DNA of 49,541 nt from an uncultured Clostridium sp. (GCA_905213875.1 CAJMJN010000008.1:1-49541); one strand, 5' to 3'. Positions 24,800 through 34,371 are shown, counted from the first letter of the stretch. Made by a program: numbers and translations. Notes: a model not told the origin generated them from the sequence alone.

Positions 24800-25357
24800 A
24801 TGTTATGTGAAAATTGTGGAAAGAAAGAAGCTAATGTTAGATATACAGAAAATATAAACGGAAGAAGAAAAGAATTAAACTTATGTGAAGAATGTAGTAA
24901 AAAACTTGGAATAGGAGAAATAGATTTTAGTATGCCAATCAATTTTTCTAGTTTTTTAGGAGGATTTATGGATGAAATAGAATCACCTAGTTTTATGCCA
25001 ATGTTTAATACTTTACAACAAAAAAATAAATGTAACCATTGTGGATCAACATTTGAAGATATTTTAAATACAGGAATGTTAGGATGTGAAGAATGTTATG
25101 ATTCATTTGGAGATGAATTAGATTCAATAATAAAAAAAGTGCAAGGTTCAAACAGACATGTAGGAAGAATAGGAAAAGTTATAGATAAAAAAATTGAAGA
25201 AAAACATAAAGAAAATACATCTGAAAAGGTAGTTGACAAGGAAATAATCCTAAAAAGAGATTTAGAACAAGCAATAAAAGAAGAAAGATATGAAGATGCA
25301 GCTAAAATAAGAGATGAATTAAAAGCATTAGAAAATGACAATGAAAATAATAAATAA
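24800..25357 (+). CDS. mcsA: McsA, zinc-finger activator of McsB
   Basis: 185 residues with four CxxC pairs: CENC and CEEC at the N-terminus, CNHC and CEEC in the middle, as in McsA, which uses zinc to stay folded and activates the arginine kinase McsB. The C-terminus carries a UVR motif (LEQAIKEERYEDAAKIRDELKALE). AAAGGAGG precedes the ATG. Nothing is missing, in contrast to its partner McsB. Confidence 0.94.
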   Translation: MLCENCGKKEANVRYTENINGRRKELNLCEECSKKLGIGEIDFSMPINFSSFLGGFMDEIESPSFMPMFNTLQQKNKCNHCGSTFEDILNTGMLGCEECYDSFGDELDSIIKKVQGSNRHVGRIGKVIDKKIEEKHKENTSEKVVDKEIILKRDLEQAIKEERYEDAAKIRDELKALENDNENNK

Positions 25358-25380
25358 ATTATAAAAAGGAAAGTGATAAA

Positions 25381-26382
25381 ATGAATTGGTATTTGCAAAG
25401 TAGTGAAAATTCAGATGTAATAAGAAGTTCAAGAATTAGATTTGTAAGAAATATAAATGGAATAAATTTTAAACTAGGATTAAAAGATAGAGAAATTTTA
25501 GAAAATAAAATAAAAGACAACATATATAACATAGGATATGGATTAAAATTCCTGAAATTAAAAGATATGGATGATATAACAAAAAGAAGTTTAATTGAAA
25601 AAAATCTAATTAGTCCAACATATGGTATGAATGAAGATGGAAGTATATTAATAAATGATGAAGAAAATATATGTATAATGATAGGTGGGGAAAATCATTT
25701 AAATATTCAAGTGTTTAATGAAGGACTAGAATTAGAAAATACACTAAATCTAGCAATAGAAATAGAAGAAAAAATAGGAGAAATTTTAGGATATTCTATA
25801 AGTAAAAAATATGGATATTTAACAAAAAGTTTAAATGATGTTGGAACAGGATTAAAAGTATCAGTAATGTTAGAATTGCCAGCACTTGCGAAAACAGAAA
25901 ACTTAAAACAAATATTAGACACTATTAGAGATTTTAATATAAATATAGATGGAGAATATGGAAAAACATCTAAAAATACGAAATATGTATATCAAATATC
26001 TAATAGACAAACAATAGGAATTACAGAAAAAGAAATTGTAAATAATGTAAAAGTTATAACTAAAAAATTAGTAGAACAAGAAAGAAAAGCAAGAAAAATA
26101 TTAGCAAAAGAAGGTATTGAACTAGAAGATACAATAAATAGAAGTTATGGAATTCTAGAAAATTGCAAAAAAATTTCATATGATGAAGCAAAAGAATTAC
26201 TAACTAATGTGAAATTAGGAGTAGATTTAGGTGTATTTGACAAATTAACAGATTTACAAATAAAGAAACTATTTTTATATATAAAACCTGCAAATTTACA
26301 AAAGTATTATGGAGAAGAGTATGACAAAATAGAACAAAACATAAAAAGAGCAGATTTGATACAAAAAATGTCAAAAGAATAA
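25381..26382 (+). CDS. mcsB: McsB homologue with degenerate arginine-kinase active site
   Basis: 333 residues, aligned by eye to McsB over its whole length: SSRIRFVRN near the start, LIEKNLISP, GYLTKSLNDVGTGLKVSVM, YVYQISNRQTIG, and RSYGILENC in the C-terminal half. In active McsB and phosphagen kinases the central motif reads SCPTNVGTGLR; here the catalytic Cys is Ser150 and the following Arg is Lys159. The nucleotide-site EEDHIRI box is GENHLNI, and the arginine/ATP box RGIYGEGSE is DGEYGKTSK. Phosphotransfer is therefore doubtful, while the fold and C-terminal domain look intact. It may act as a scaffold or adaptor for ClpC and CtsR. Third gene of the CtsR operon. Confidence 0.88.
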   Translation: MNWYLQSSENSDVIRSSRIRFVRNINGINFKLGLKDREILENKIKDNIYNIGYGLKFLKLKDMDDITKRSLIEKNLISPTYGMNEDGSILINDEENICIMIGGENHLNIQVFNEGLELENTLNLAIEIEEKIGEILGYSISKKYGYLTKSLNDVGTGLKVSVMLELPALAKTENLKQILDTIRDFNINIDGEYGKTSKNTKYVYQISNRQTIGITEKEIVNNVKVITKKLVEQERKARKILAKEGIELEDTINRSYGILENCKKISYDEAKELLTNVKLGVDLGVFDKLTDLQIKKLFLYIKPANLQKYYGEEYDKIEQNIKRADLIQKMSKE

Positions 26383-26446
26383 AACATTGAAAGATTGGAA
26401 TTATAATAAAGAAAAGAATATACAAATTTAGAAGGGAGTGAATGTT

Positions 26447-28903
26447 ATGATGTACAGTTTTACAAATAGAGCTAAAAAGGCAATAGATATTGCAAATGAA
26501 GTGGCAATGGAATTAGGACATAATTATATAGGAACAGAACATATTTTATATGGTTTGGTAAAAGAAGGAAGTGGAGTTGCAGCAAAGGTTCTAGAAAGTC
26601 AAGAAATAGAATCAGATGCAATAATAGATAAAATAGTAGAATTAATAGGTAATGAAAGTCCTATTACTGAGACTTTAGGATTTACACCAAGAAGTAAAAG
26701 GGTTATTGAAAATGCATTTATAGAAGCAAGAAAATTGGGATATAACTATATAGGAACAGAACATATGTTAATGGGAATATTAAGAGAAGGAGACAGTATT
26801 GCAACTAGAATACTAATAGAACTTAATGTAAATATTCCAAAATTATATAATGAAATAATAAAAGTAATTAATGAGGGTGAAGATTATAGCAATGATGGCT
26901 TAAATAATAAAAATAGTAAGAAAAGAGGAAGCTATAATTCAACACCTACATTAAATCAATTTGGAAGTGATTTAACGCAAAAAGCAGAAGAAGGAAGGCT
27001 TGATCCAATAATAGGTAGAAAAGAAGAAATAGAAAGAGTTATTCAAATTTTATCAAGAAGAACTAAAAATAATCCATGTTTAATAGGTGAACCAGGTGTT
27101 GGTAAAACAGCAGCTGTTGAAGGATTAGCACAAAAAATAGTTTCAGGAGATGTACCCGAAATTTTAAAAGATAAAAGAGTGGTAACATTAGATATTTCAG
27201 GAATGATAGCTGGTAGTAAATATAGAGGAGATTTTGAAGAAAGAATAAAAAAAGCATTAGATGAAGTAAAAAAAGTAGGAGATGTAATTTTATTTATTGA
27301 TGAAATTCATACAATAGTTGGAGCAGGGGCAGCAGAAGGAGCAATGGATGCAGCAAACATTTTAAAACCATTATTGGCAAGAGGAGAAATCCAATTAATA
27401 GGTGCAACAACATTAAATGAATATAGAAAATATATAGAAAAAGATGCAGCACTTGAGAGAAGATTTAGCCCAGTAACAGTAAATGAACCAAGTGAAAAAG
27501 ATACTGTAAAAATTTTAAAAGGAATTCGTGATAAGTATGAAGCACATCATGGAGTAAAAATTTCTGATGAAGCAATTGAAGCAGCAGTAAAAATGTCTGT
27601 TAGATATATAAATGACAGATTTTTACCAGATAAAGCAATTGACCTAATTGATGAAGCTGCATCACGTGCAAAATTAAAAACATACACTGAACCAGATAGT
27701 CTAAAGAAAATATTGGAACAAATAGAAGAAGTAGAAAAAGACAAAGAAGAAGCGGTTCATATGCAAAAATTTGAAAAAGCAGCATCATTAAGAGACAAAC
27801 AAAAAGAATTAAAAGAGAAATATGAAAAAGAACAGAAAAAGTGGAAAAATAAAAATAATAAAGAACTTATAAACATAACAGAAGAAAATATTGCAGAAGT
27901 AATTAGTAGTTGGACAGGAATACCAGCAAATAAAATAACAGAAGATGAAAATGCAAGATTAAAAAATCTTGAAAAAACATTACACAAAAGAGTAATTGGA
28001 CAAAATGAAGCTGTTGAAGCTGTTGCAAAAGCAATAAGAAGAAGCAGAGTAGGATTAAAAGACCCAAACAGACCTATAGGCTCATTCTTATTCTTAGGCC
28101 CAACAGGTGTAGGAAAAACAGAATTATCAAAAGCATTGGCAGAAGGATTATTTGGTGATGAAAATGCAATGATTAGATTAGACATGTCAGAATATATGGA
28201 ACCACATTCTGTTGCTAAATTAATAGGTTCACCTCCAGGATATGTTGGATTTGATGAAGGTGGTCAATTAACAGAAAAAATAAGAAGAAAACCATATTCA
28301 GTAATATTATTTGATGAAATTGAAAAAGCACATCCAGATGTTATGAACATGTTACTACAAATACTTGAGGATGGAAGATTAACAGATAGTCAAGGAAGAA
28401 CCGTAAACTTTAAAAATTCAGTAATAATTATGACATCAAATATTGGTGCCAGATTAATTACAGATAAGAAACAATTAGGATTTAGTCAAAATCAAGCAAA
28501 AGTTAAAGATAGCGAAATAAATAAAGAATATGAAGACACTAAAAAAGAAGTTATGGAAGCTTTGAAAAAAGAATTAAGACCAGAATTTATTAACCGTATA
28601 GATGAAATAATTGTATTCCATAAATTAACAGATAGTGAAATTAATCAAATAATAGACATAATGTTAAAAGAAGTAATTGGCAGATTAGCAACACAAAAAA
28701 TTAAAATAGAGCTAGAACCACAAGTAAAAGAATTAATTGCAAGTAAAGGAATTGACAAAAATTTTGGTGCACGTCCTTTAAGAAGAACAATTCAAAGTGT
28801 TTTAGAAGATAGACTTGCAGAAGAAATTTTAGACGGAAACATCAAGAAAAATAAAACAAATAAAATTGGTGTAAAAGATGAAAAAATTGTAGTTGAAAAA
28901 TAG
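26447..28903 (+). CDS. clpC: AAA+ unfoldase ClpC
   Basis: Hexameric unfoldase that feeds ClpP. 818 residues. Start ATG at 26447, 8 bases after GAAGGGAG; GTG at 26438 is in frame but overlaps that site. Double Clp-N domain (about 1-145, GTEHILYGL and GTEHMLMGIL), AAA-1 with GEPGVGKT and FIDEIHTIVGAGAAEG, the ClpC middle domain with UVR motif (about 420-480), AAA-2 with GPTGVGKT and the VILFDEIEKAHPDV box, and the C-terminal domain (ARPLRRTIQ). Repressed through CtsR; no clpP in the window. Confidence 0.97.
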   Translation: MMYSFTNRAKKAIDIANEVAMELGHNYIGTEHILYGLVKEGSGVAAKVLESQEIESDAIIDKIVELIGNESPITETLGFTPRSKRVIENAFIEARKLGYNYIGTEHMLMGILREGDSIATRILIELNVNIPKLYNEIIKVINEGEDYSNDGLNNKNSKKRGSYNSTPTLNQFGSDLTQKAEEGRLDPIIGRKEEIERVIQILSRRTKNNPCLIGEPGVGKTAAVEGLAQKIVSGDVPEILKDKRVVTLDISGMIAGSKYRGDFEERIKKALDEVKKVGDVILFIDEIHTIVGAGAAEGAMDAANILKPLLARGEIQLIGATTLNEYRKYIEKDAALERRFSPVTVNEPSEKDTVKILKGIRDKYEAHHGVKISDEAIEAAVKMSVRYINDRFLPDKAIDLIDEAASRAKLKTYTEPDSLKKILEQIEEVEKDKEEAVHMQKFEKAASLRDKQKELKEKYEKEQKKWKNKNNKELINITEENIAEVISSWTGIPANKITEDENARLKNLEKTLHKRVIGQNEAVEAVAKAIRRSRVGLKDPNRPIGSFLFLGPTGVGKTELSKALAEGLFGDENAMIRLDMSEYMEPHSVAKLIGSPPGYVGFDEGGQLTEKIRRKPYSVILFDEIEKAHPDVMNMLLQILEDGRLTDSQGRTVNFKNSVIIMTSNIGARLITDKKQLGFSQNQAKVKDSEINKEYEDTKKEVMEALKKELRPEFINRIDEIIVFHKLTDSEINQIIDIMLKEVIGRLATQKIKIELEPQVKELIASKGIDKNFGARPLRRTIQSVLEDRLAEEILDGNIKKNKTNKIGVKDEKIVVEK

Positions 28904-28944
28904 CAGGTAACATAAAATAATCAGGTTTTTGTTGATGAAAAATG

Positions 28945-28973
28945 TTGACAACAAGCCCAAATGGGTATATAAT
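28945..28973 (+). promoter_or_regulatory. Full-consensus promoter for typA
   Basis: TTGACA at 28945-28950, exactly 17 bases, TATAAT at 28968-28973: a perfect match to the sigma-A consensus. The predicted start (about 28980) falls inside the clpC terminator stem. Confidence 0.85.
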
Positions 28974-28976
28974 TAT

Positions 28977-29009
28977 AGAGATTTTAGGAGATTACTAAAA
29001 TCTCTTTTT
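28977..29009 (+). terminator. Intrinsic terminator of the ctsR operon
   Basis: Perfect 11-bp stem AGAGATTTTAG / CTAAAATCTCT with a 7-base loop and a T run. It immediately follows the typA promoter -10 box, so typA transcripts begin within the left arm. Confidence 0.82.
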
Positions 29010-29056
29010 ATGACCCAAAAAAGAGATAAAAAATAGGAGAAAAAGGGAGAAATAAA

Positions 29057-30877
29057 ATGAATAACAAAAATATTAGAAACATAGCAATAATAGCACACGT
29101 TGACCATGGAAAAACTACATTAGTAGATGCAATGCTTAAACAAAGTCATGTATTTAGAGAAAATGAAGTAGTACAAGAAAGAGTAATGGACTCAAATGAT
29201 ATAGAAAAAGAAAGAGGAATTACAATACTTTCTAAAAATACATCAGTTATGTATAATGATGTAAAAATAAATATTGTAGATACACCAGGACACGCAGATT
29301 TTGGTGGAGAAGTAGAAAGAGTATTGAAAACAGTTGATGGTGTACTTTTATTAGTTGATGCTTTTGAAGGTGCAATGCCTCAAACAAGAGAAGTTTTGAA
29401 AAAATCACTAGCATTAGGATTAAAACCAATAGTAGTAATAAATAAAATAGATAGACCAGGAGCAACACCAGAAAAAGTTGTTGATCAAGTTCTTGAATTA
29501 TTTATAGAACTAGATGCATCTGATGAACAATTAGAATTCCCAGTTGTATATGCATCAGCTAAAAATGGAATTGCCAAAATGGACATGAATGAAGAATCAG
29601 ACAATTTACATTGTTTATTTGAGACAATAGTAAACACAATAGAACCACCAAAATGTGATGAAGAAGGACCTGCACAAATGTTAGTCTCTAATATAGATTA
29701 TGATGATTATGTTGGAAGAATAGCAGTAGGAAGAATTGAAAGAGGTTCAATAACAGTTGGAATGCCAGTTGCAATTTGTGGTAAAGAAGATAAAATAACA
29801 CAAGGAAAAATTGCAAAAGTATATACACATGTTGGTTTAAACAAAGTAGAAGTAGAAGAAGGAAAAGCTGGAGACATTATAGAACTTGCAGGACTTCCAG
29901 ATATCAATATAGGTGATACAATTTGTGATTTAAATAATCCTGAAAAAATACCATTTGTAGATATTGATGAACCAACAGTATCTATGACATTTAGTGTAAA
30001 TAATGGACCATTTGCAGGAAGAGAAGGAAAATTTATAACATCTAGACATATTCGTGATAGATTATTTAAAGAACTAGAAAGAAATGTATCTTTAAGAGTA
30101 AAAGAAACAGATTCAGCAGATTCTTTTGAAGTATCAGGAAGAGGAGAATTACATTTATCTGTATTAATTGAAACAATGAGAAGAGAAGGATTTGAACTTT
30201 TAGTATCACGTCCAAAAGTTATTATAAAAGAAATTGATGGAGTTAAATGTGAACCAATAGAAGATTTAGTTGTAAATGTACCAGATGATTGTGTTGGAAA
30301 TGTCATTGAAAAATTAGGTAGAAGAAAAGCTGAAATGACAAACATGGAACCAGCTGAAGATGGACATACAAAAATTGAATTCAAAATACCTGCAAGAGGA
30401 TTAATAGGATATAGAACAGAATTCTTAACAGACACAAAAGGTGTAGGAACAATGAACCACGTATTTAATTCATATGAACCATATAAAGGAGATATTCAAG
30501 CACGTGTTAGAGGAACAATAGTAGCATTTGAAGCTGGAAAATCAATTACATATGGATTATATAATGCACAAGACAAAGGTGATTTATTCATAGGACCTGG
30601 TGTAGATGTATATGAAGGAATGATAGTTGGTCTAAATTCTAGAGGAGAAGATTTAAGTATTAATGTATGTAAAGAAAAACACTTGACAAATACTAGAGCA
30701 TCAGGATCTGATGAAGCACTTCGTTTAGTTCCACCAATCCAAATGTCATTAGAAGCTGCAATTGAATTTATCCAAGATGATGAATTAGTTGAAGTAACAC
30801 CAAAATCAATACGTTTAAGAAAGAAAATCCTTGATACAAAGGAAAGAGAAAGAATGGCTAGAAGAGCTAATAAATAG
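29057..30877 (+). CDS. typA: Translational GTPase TypA/BipA
   Basis: Ribosome-associated GTPase of the EF-G class involved in 50S assembly and stress adaptation. 606 residues, normal length. G1 AHVDHGKTT, switch II DTPGHADFGGEV, G4 NKIDRPGA, then the EF-G-like beta domain, domain V and the TypA-specific C-terminal domain (KGDIQARVRGTIVAFEAG and TPKSIRLRKKILD). The ATG follows GGGAG. Single-gene unit with a consensus promoter and a repeat-derived terminator. Confidence 0.97.
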   Translation: MNNKNIRNIAIIAHVDHGKTTLVDAMLKQSHVFRENEVVQERVMDSNDIEKERGITILSKNTSVMYNDVKINIVDTPGHADFGGEVERVLKTVDGVLLLVDAFEGAMPQTREVLKKSLALGLKPIVVINKIDRPGATPEKVVDQVLELFIELDASDEQLEFPVVYASAKNGIAKMDMNEESDNLHCLFETIVNTIEPPKCDEEGPAQMLVSNIDYDDYVGRIAVGRIERGSITVGMPVAICGKEDKITQGKIAKVYTHVGLNKVEVEEGKAGDIIELAGLPDINIGDTICDLNNPEKIPFVDIDEPTVSMTFSVNNGPFAGREGKFITSRHIRDRLFKELERNVSLRVKETDSADSFEVSGRGELHLSVLIETMRREGFELLVSRPKVIIKEIDGVKCEPIEDLVVNVPDDCVGNVIEKLGRRKAEMTNMEPAEDGHTKIEFKIPARGLIGYRTEFLTDTKGVGTMNHVFNSYEPYKGDIQARVRGTIVAFEAGKSITYGLYNAQDKGDLFIGPGVDVYEGMIVGLNSRGEDLSINVCKEKHLTNTRASGSDEALRLVPPIQMSLEAAIEFIQDDELVEVTPKSIRLRKKILDTKERERMARRANK

Positions 30878-30881
30878 TTAC

Positions 30882-30934
30882 AAAAAATCAATATATATTA
30901 TTTGCTTTATGCCAATAATATATATTGATTTTTT
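30882..30934. repeat. Palindromic element family 2, short form; probable typA terminator
   Basis: Perfect 21-bp arms (30882-30902 and 30914-30934) around an 11-base loop TGCTTTATGCC, with further T residues after the right arm. The arms and CTTTATGCC are shared with the 141-bp element at 40259-40399, which carries an extra central region. Confidence 0.82.
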
Positions 30935-30959
30935 AAAATTATTAAAAGGAAAGTAAAAA

Positions 30960-31556
30960 ATGAATTATATAGAATTAGAAAAAATAAAACAAAAAGCATT
31001 AGAAGATCATATACCAATTATTATGGATGATACTTTAGAAGTAATTGAAAAATATTTAAAAAATGAAAAGCCAACTAGGATGTTAGAAATTGGAACTGCT
31101 GTTGGATATTCAGCAATATGCTTTTCAGAGTTTTTAGCAGAAAATGGAGAAATTGACACAATAGAAAGAGAAACAGACCGAGTAAAAGAAGCTAAAGAAA
31201 ATATAAAAAGAGCAGAAGTAGATAAAAAAATAAATATTTTTGAAGGTGATGCAGTAGAAATATTACCAACAATAAATGAAAAATATGATGCGGTATTTAT
31301 AGATGCAGCAAAAGGAAAATATCCATTTTTCTTAAAAGAAGCATTGCGTATGTTAAAACCAACAGGATATATATTTGCAGATAACATTTTATACAAAGGT
31401 TATGTACTTAGTGATTACAATAAACATAAACAACGTACAGCTGTAAGGAATTTAAGAGAATATATAAAAGAAACAACAGAAAATCCAAATTTAGAAACCG
31501 AAATTTTAGAAGTTGGAGATGGACTAGCAATCACAAAAATAATTAATAACTTATAG
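30960..31556 (+). CDS. trmR: Class I SAM O-methyltransferase, TrmR/YrrM-like
   Basis: 198 residues of the catechol-O-methyltransferase fold: MLEIGTAVGYSAICFSEFL is the SAM motif (about 41-59), DTIERE the ribose-binding acidic strand, and FIDAAKGKYPFFLKEALRML plus FADNILYKG the metal-site region. B. subtilis TrmR (YrrM) methylates 5-hydroxyuridine at tRNA position 34 and lies beside U32 peptidase genes that help make that base. Here a U32 peptidase lies 3.6 kb downstream, beyond an insertion of three genes. The tRNA role is likely but unproven. Confidence 0.8.
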   Translation: MNYIELEKIKQKALEDHIPIIMDDTLEVIEKYLKNEKPTRMLEIGTAVGYSAICFSEFLAENGEIDTIERETDRVKEAKENIKRAEVDKKINIFEGDAVEILPTINEKYDAVFIDAAKGKYPFFLKEALRMLKPTGYIFADNILYKGYVLSDYNKHKQRTAVRNLREYIKETTENPNLETEILEVGDGLAITKIINNL

Positions 31557-31565
31557 AGGTAAGAT

Positions 31566-32375
31566 ATGGTGAATATATATCATAGTATGAATCAAGTTTT
31601 AGATTATATAGAAAATAATTTAGAAGAAAAAATTGAATATGCAAATTTGGCTAAAATTTTAGGAGTAAATGAATATACAATGAGAACGATATTTTCAATG
31701 ATTTGTAATATACCAATAGCTGAGTACATTCGAAAAAGGCGACTTTCAAATGCAGGTATAGACTTATGTACGCAAAATTCAAAAATTATTGATATAGCAA
31801 TTAAATATCAATATGATAGTGCAACAGCTTTTTCCAGAGCATTTGAAAAGTTTTATGGAGTTAAACCGAGTGAAGTAAAAAAGAATCATACAAATTTGAA
31901 AGTGTATCCTAAAATAGTATTTTCTGAAGTCAAAATAGAGCAACCAAATTTCGAATATAGTATTGTAGAAATGGAAGAATTAACTTTATATGGCAATGGA
32001 ATAAGGACGACAAAAAATAAAATAAAAAGTGATGCAGTTGATTTTTGGAAAGAAATGGATAAGAAATATTCAAAAAAATATGGAAGAGCGGATTATGGGA
32101 TGACTGTATATGAAGATAGATTTAATAGTGATAAATGTGAATATTGGATTCTGTATAATAAAAAAATAGAGGAACTGCATAAATATAAGGTTCATAAAAG
32201 TAAATATTTGAAATTTAGAATTCCTAATATGAATTCTAAAGATATTCAGAAAATGACACAGGAGTTTTATAAATATTTTATATTAAGTTTAAATATTGAG
32301 TTAAAAGAATTACCAGAATTAGAATACTATCATGACAGAATAACAGATTTTTTGGTTCCAATAGAAGAGAAATAA
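31566..32375 (+). CDS. AraC-family regulator with C-terminal effector-binding domain
   Basis: 269 residues. The AraC double helix-turn-helix is at the N-terminus (about 8-105: LAKILGVNEYTMRTIFSMI and IAIKYQYDSATAFSRAFEKF, then YGVKPSEVKK). The C-terminal about 150 residues resemble the GyrI/Rob-type small-molecule binding domain (FSEVKIEQPNFEYSIVEME and the late FKFRIPN-like stretch). This order (HTH first) is that of Rob/MarA-like sensors. The effector is unknown. It sits 9 bases after the methyltransferase and ends in its own terminator. Confidence 0.85.
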   Translation: MVNIYHSMNQVLDYIENNLEEKIEYANLAKILGVNEYTMRTIFSMICNIPIAEYIRKRRLSNAGIDLCTQNSKIIDIAIKYQYDSATAFSRAFEKFYGVKPSEVKKNHTNLKVYPKIVFSEVKIEQPNFEYSIVEMEELTLYGNGIRTTKNKIKSDAVDFWKEMDKKYSKKYGRADYGMTVYEDRFNSDKCEYWILYNKKIEELHKYKVHKSKYLKFRIPNMNSKDIQKMTQEFYKYFILSLNIELKELPELEYYHDRITDFLVPIEEK

Positions 32376-32412
32376 CTGACTTTTTTTATTAAGAAAAGTC
32401 AGTTATTTTTTT
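32370..32412 (+). terminator. Intrinsic terminator of the AraC-type gene
   Basis: 15-bp perfect stem (AAATAACTGACTTTT / AAAAGTCAGTTATTT) plus T run. The left arm includes the last bases of the gene. Confidence 0.88.
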
Positions 32413-32460
32413 ATAAATATGATAATATTTTTATATTAAAAATTTATATGAGGAATTAAT

Positions 32461-34371
32461 ATGAAAAGATATATATCAGAAATTTTTATAACAGATGATA
32501 ACATTAATGAAAAAGATTGGATAAACTTAATATATGCAATATCAAATCTAAATGGACTATTAAAAAAATGGACTATTTATGTAAGAATAAAATTAAATAA
32601 AGTTCAATATTATATTGAGACAAATAAAACTTTACCAACAATAATAAATGGACAATCAAAATTTTTAATAAAACAAATTGAAGTTAAAAAAAATTATGAA
32701 GATGAATATAAAATTAGAAACTATATAATACCGTATTTTACTAGAAATAATGAACAAAATATTTTTGATTTATACGATAAAAATGAAATAAAATACTTTA
32801 GAAATTTAACATTAACTAAAATAGAAATAATACCATACAAAAGAGACAATTTTGTAAGCTTTACATATTTCTATTTTTTAAATAAAAATAATCAAATAGT
32901 TAAAAGAAGAGGAATTTTTAGCATACCATTCAAATTATTAAGTGCTGATTTTTCAAAACAAAGCAGATTTTTTTATAGTAAAGAATCAAGCCAATATTTA
33001 AATATAAAAAAATCAATAAATGTAATGAGATGTGAAAATATTGATTCAATAGCAAAAATAGATGCATTTCCTTATTTATCAGAAAATTATTATTTGAATT
33101 TGGAAAATTATGATTTTGATAGGCATTCAATAATAATAGGAGCCAGTGGAACGGGAAAATCAAAGTTTATAAGTCATTTTATAGAAAAAGTAAAGATTTA
33201 TAATGAAAGACATGAAGAAAAATATAAAATTGTTTTAATAGATCCACATGCCTCAATTGAAAAAGATATAGGAGGATTAGAAGATTCTAAAATATTAAAT
33301 TTTGAAACAATAGAAAATAGTTTGGATTTATTTGTAAATTCAAAATTTAATATTAAAACTTCAACAGAATTAATATTAGAATTGTGCAAAAATTTGTTAT
33401 CAGAGATATATAATTCCAAATTAGAGAGAGTATTAAGATATAGCATAATGTTATTATTACAAAAAGACAAATTTAATTTTACAACATTAAGAAAATTATT
33501 ATTAAATTTAGAATATAGAAATAAACTATTAGAAAATGAATATGGAGAACTACCTGATAATGTTGTAGAATTTTTTTTAACAGATTTTAATGAATTAAAA
33601 ACAAAATCTTATCAAGAAGCAATTTCACCAATATTATCATTTGTAGATGAAATGCAAGAGCTAGAAGTGTTTAGATGTCAAGAAAATTTAGAAAACTTAG
33701 AAAATATAATAAAACAAAATTTTCTTAGTGTTTTTTCATTAAATCAGATAGCATTAGGAGAAAAAACAACAAAAACAATATCTGGTTTTATAATGCAACA
33801 AATGATGCAATTAGTACAATCATATGCATTTAAGGAACATGTTATATTTATAGTTGATGAAGTTTCAATAGTAGAAAATTCAATATTAAGACGATTTTTA
33901 TCAGAAGCTAGAAAATACAATTTATCATTGATATTAACACAACAATATTTTAATCAAATAAGTAAAGAATTGCAAACGTCAATATTTGCTAATATTATAA
34001 ATTATTATATTTTTAGATTATCTAAAATTGACGCGATGACGTTATCTGGGACATTACAAATGGAATTACCAGCTAATAGTAAAATATCAAAAAATAAAAT
34101 ATTGATGCAATTAAATAATAGGGAATTAATTATTAGAATTAGTAGCCATGGAAAAATATTATCAGCATTTAAAGCCAAAACATTAGATTTTACACCAATG
34201 CCAAAAGTAATTGTAAATCAAATCTTAAGTACCAATATAATGAAAAGAGAAAATAAGACAAATAATGAAAATAAACGTATAAATATAATTAATTTTAAAG
34301 GAGATATAGATCTGAAAACAATAATGCAATCACAATCTACCTCTAGAGAGGAGTTATATAATAATGGATGA
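32461..34371 (+). CDS. HerA/VirD4-like P-loop ATPase, unknown system
   Basis: 636 residues. An N-terminal domain of about 215 residues (no membrane segment) precedes an additional-strand P-loop ATPase. Walker A GASGTGKS is at residues 227-234, VLIDPHAS (about 258-265) resembles HerA/VirD4 motifs, Walker B VIFIVDEVS is at about 461-469, and LILTQQYFNQIS (about 490-501) is the sensor strand. The family covers conjugation coupling proteins and DNA or protein pumps; which it is here cannot be told. No relaxase, VirB4 or pilus gene is nearby, so classic conjugation is unlikely. It overlaps the next gene by 8 bases. GAGGAA precedes the ATG. Confidence 0.78.
   Translation: MKRYISEIFITDDNINEKDWINLIYAISNLNGLLKKWTIYVRIKLNKVQYYIETNKTLPTIINGQSKFLIKQIEVKKNYEDEYKIRNYIIPYFTRNNEQNIFDLYDKNEIKYFRNLTLTKIEIIPYKRDNFVSFTYFYFLNKNNQIVKRRGIFSIPFKLLSADFSKQSRFFYSKESSQYLNIKKSINVMRCENIDSIAKIDAFPYLSENYYLNLENYDFDRHSIIIGASGTGKSKFISHFIEKVKIYNERHEEKYKIVLIDPHASIEKDIGGLEDSKILNFETIENSLDLFVNSKFNIKTSTELILELCKNLLSEIYNSKLERVLRYSIMLLLQKDKFNFTTLRKLLLNLEYRNKLLENEYGELPDNVVEFFLTDFNELKTKSYQEAISPILSFVDEMQELEVFRCQENLENLENIIKQNFLSVFSLNQIALGEKTTKTISGFIMQQMMQLVQSYAFKEHVIFIVDEVSIVENSILRRFLSEARKYNLSLILTQQYFNQISKELQTSIFANIINYYIFRLSKIDAMTLSGTLQMELPANSKISKNKILMQLNNRELIIRISSHGKILSAFKAKTLDFTPMPKVIVNQILSTNIMKRENKTNNENKRINIINFKGDIDLKTIMQSQSTSREELYNNG

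Noticed and set aside
32461..34371. Conjugation coupling protein of an integrated element
   Set aside because: Motifs fit the wider family, but no relaxase, VirB4, membrane anchor, integrase or att site was found nearby.
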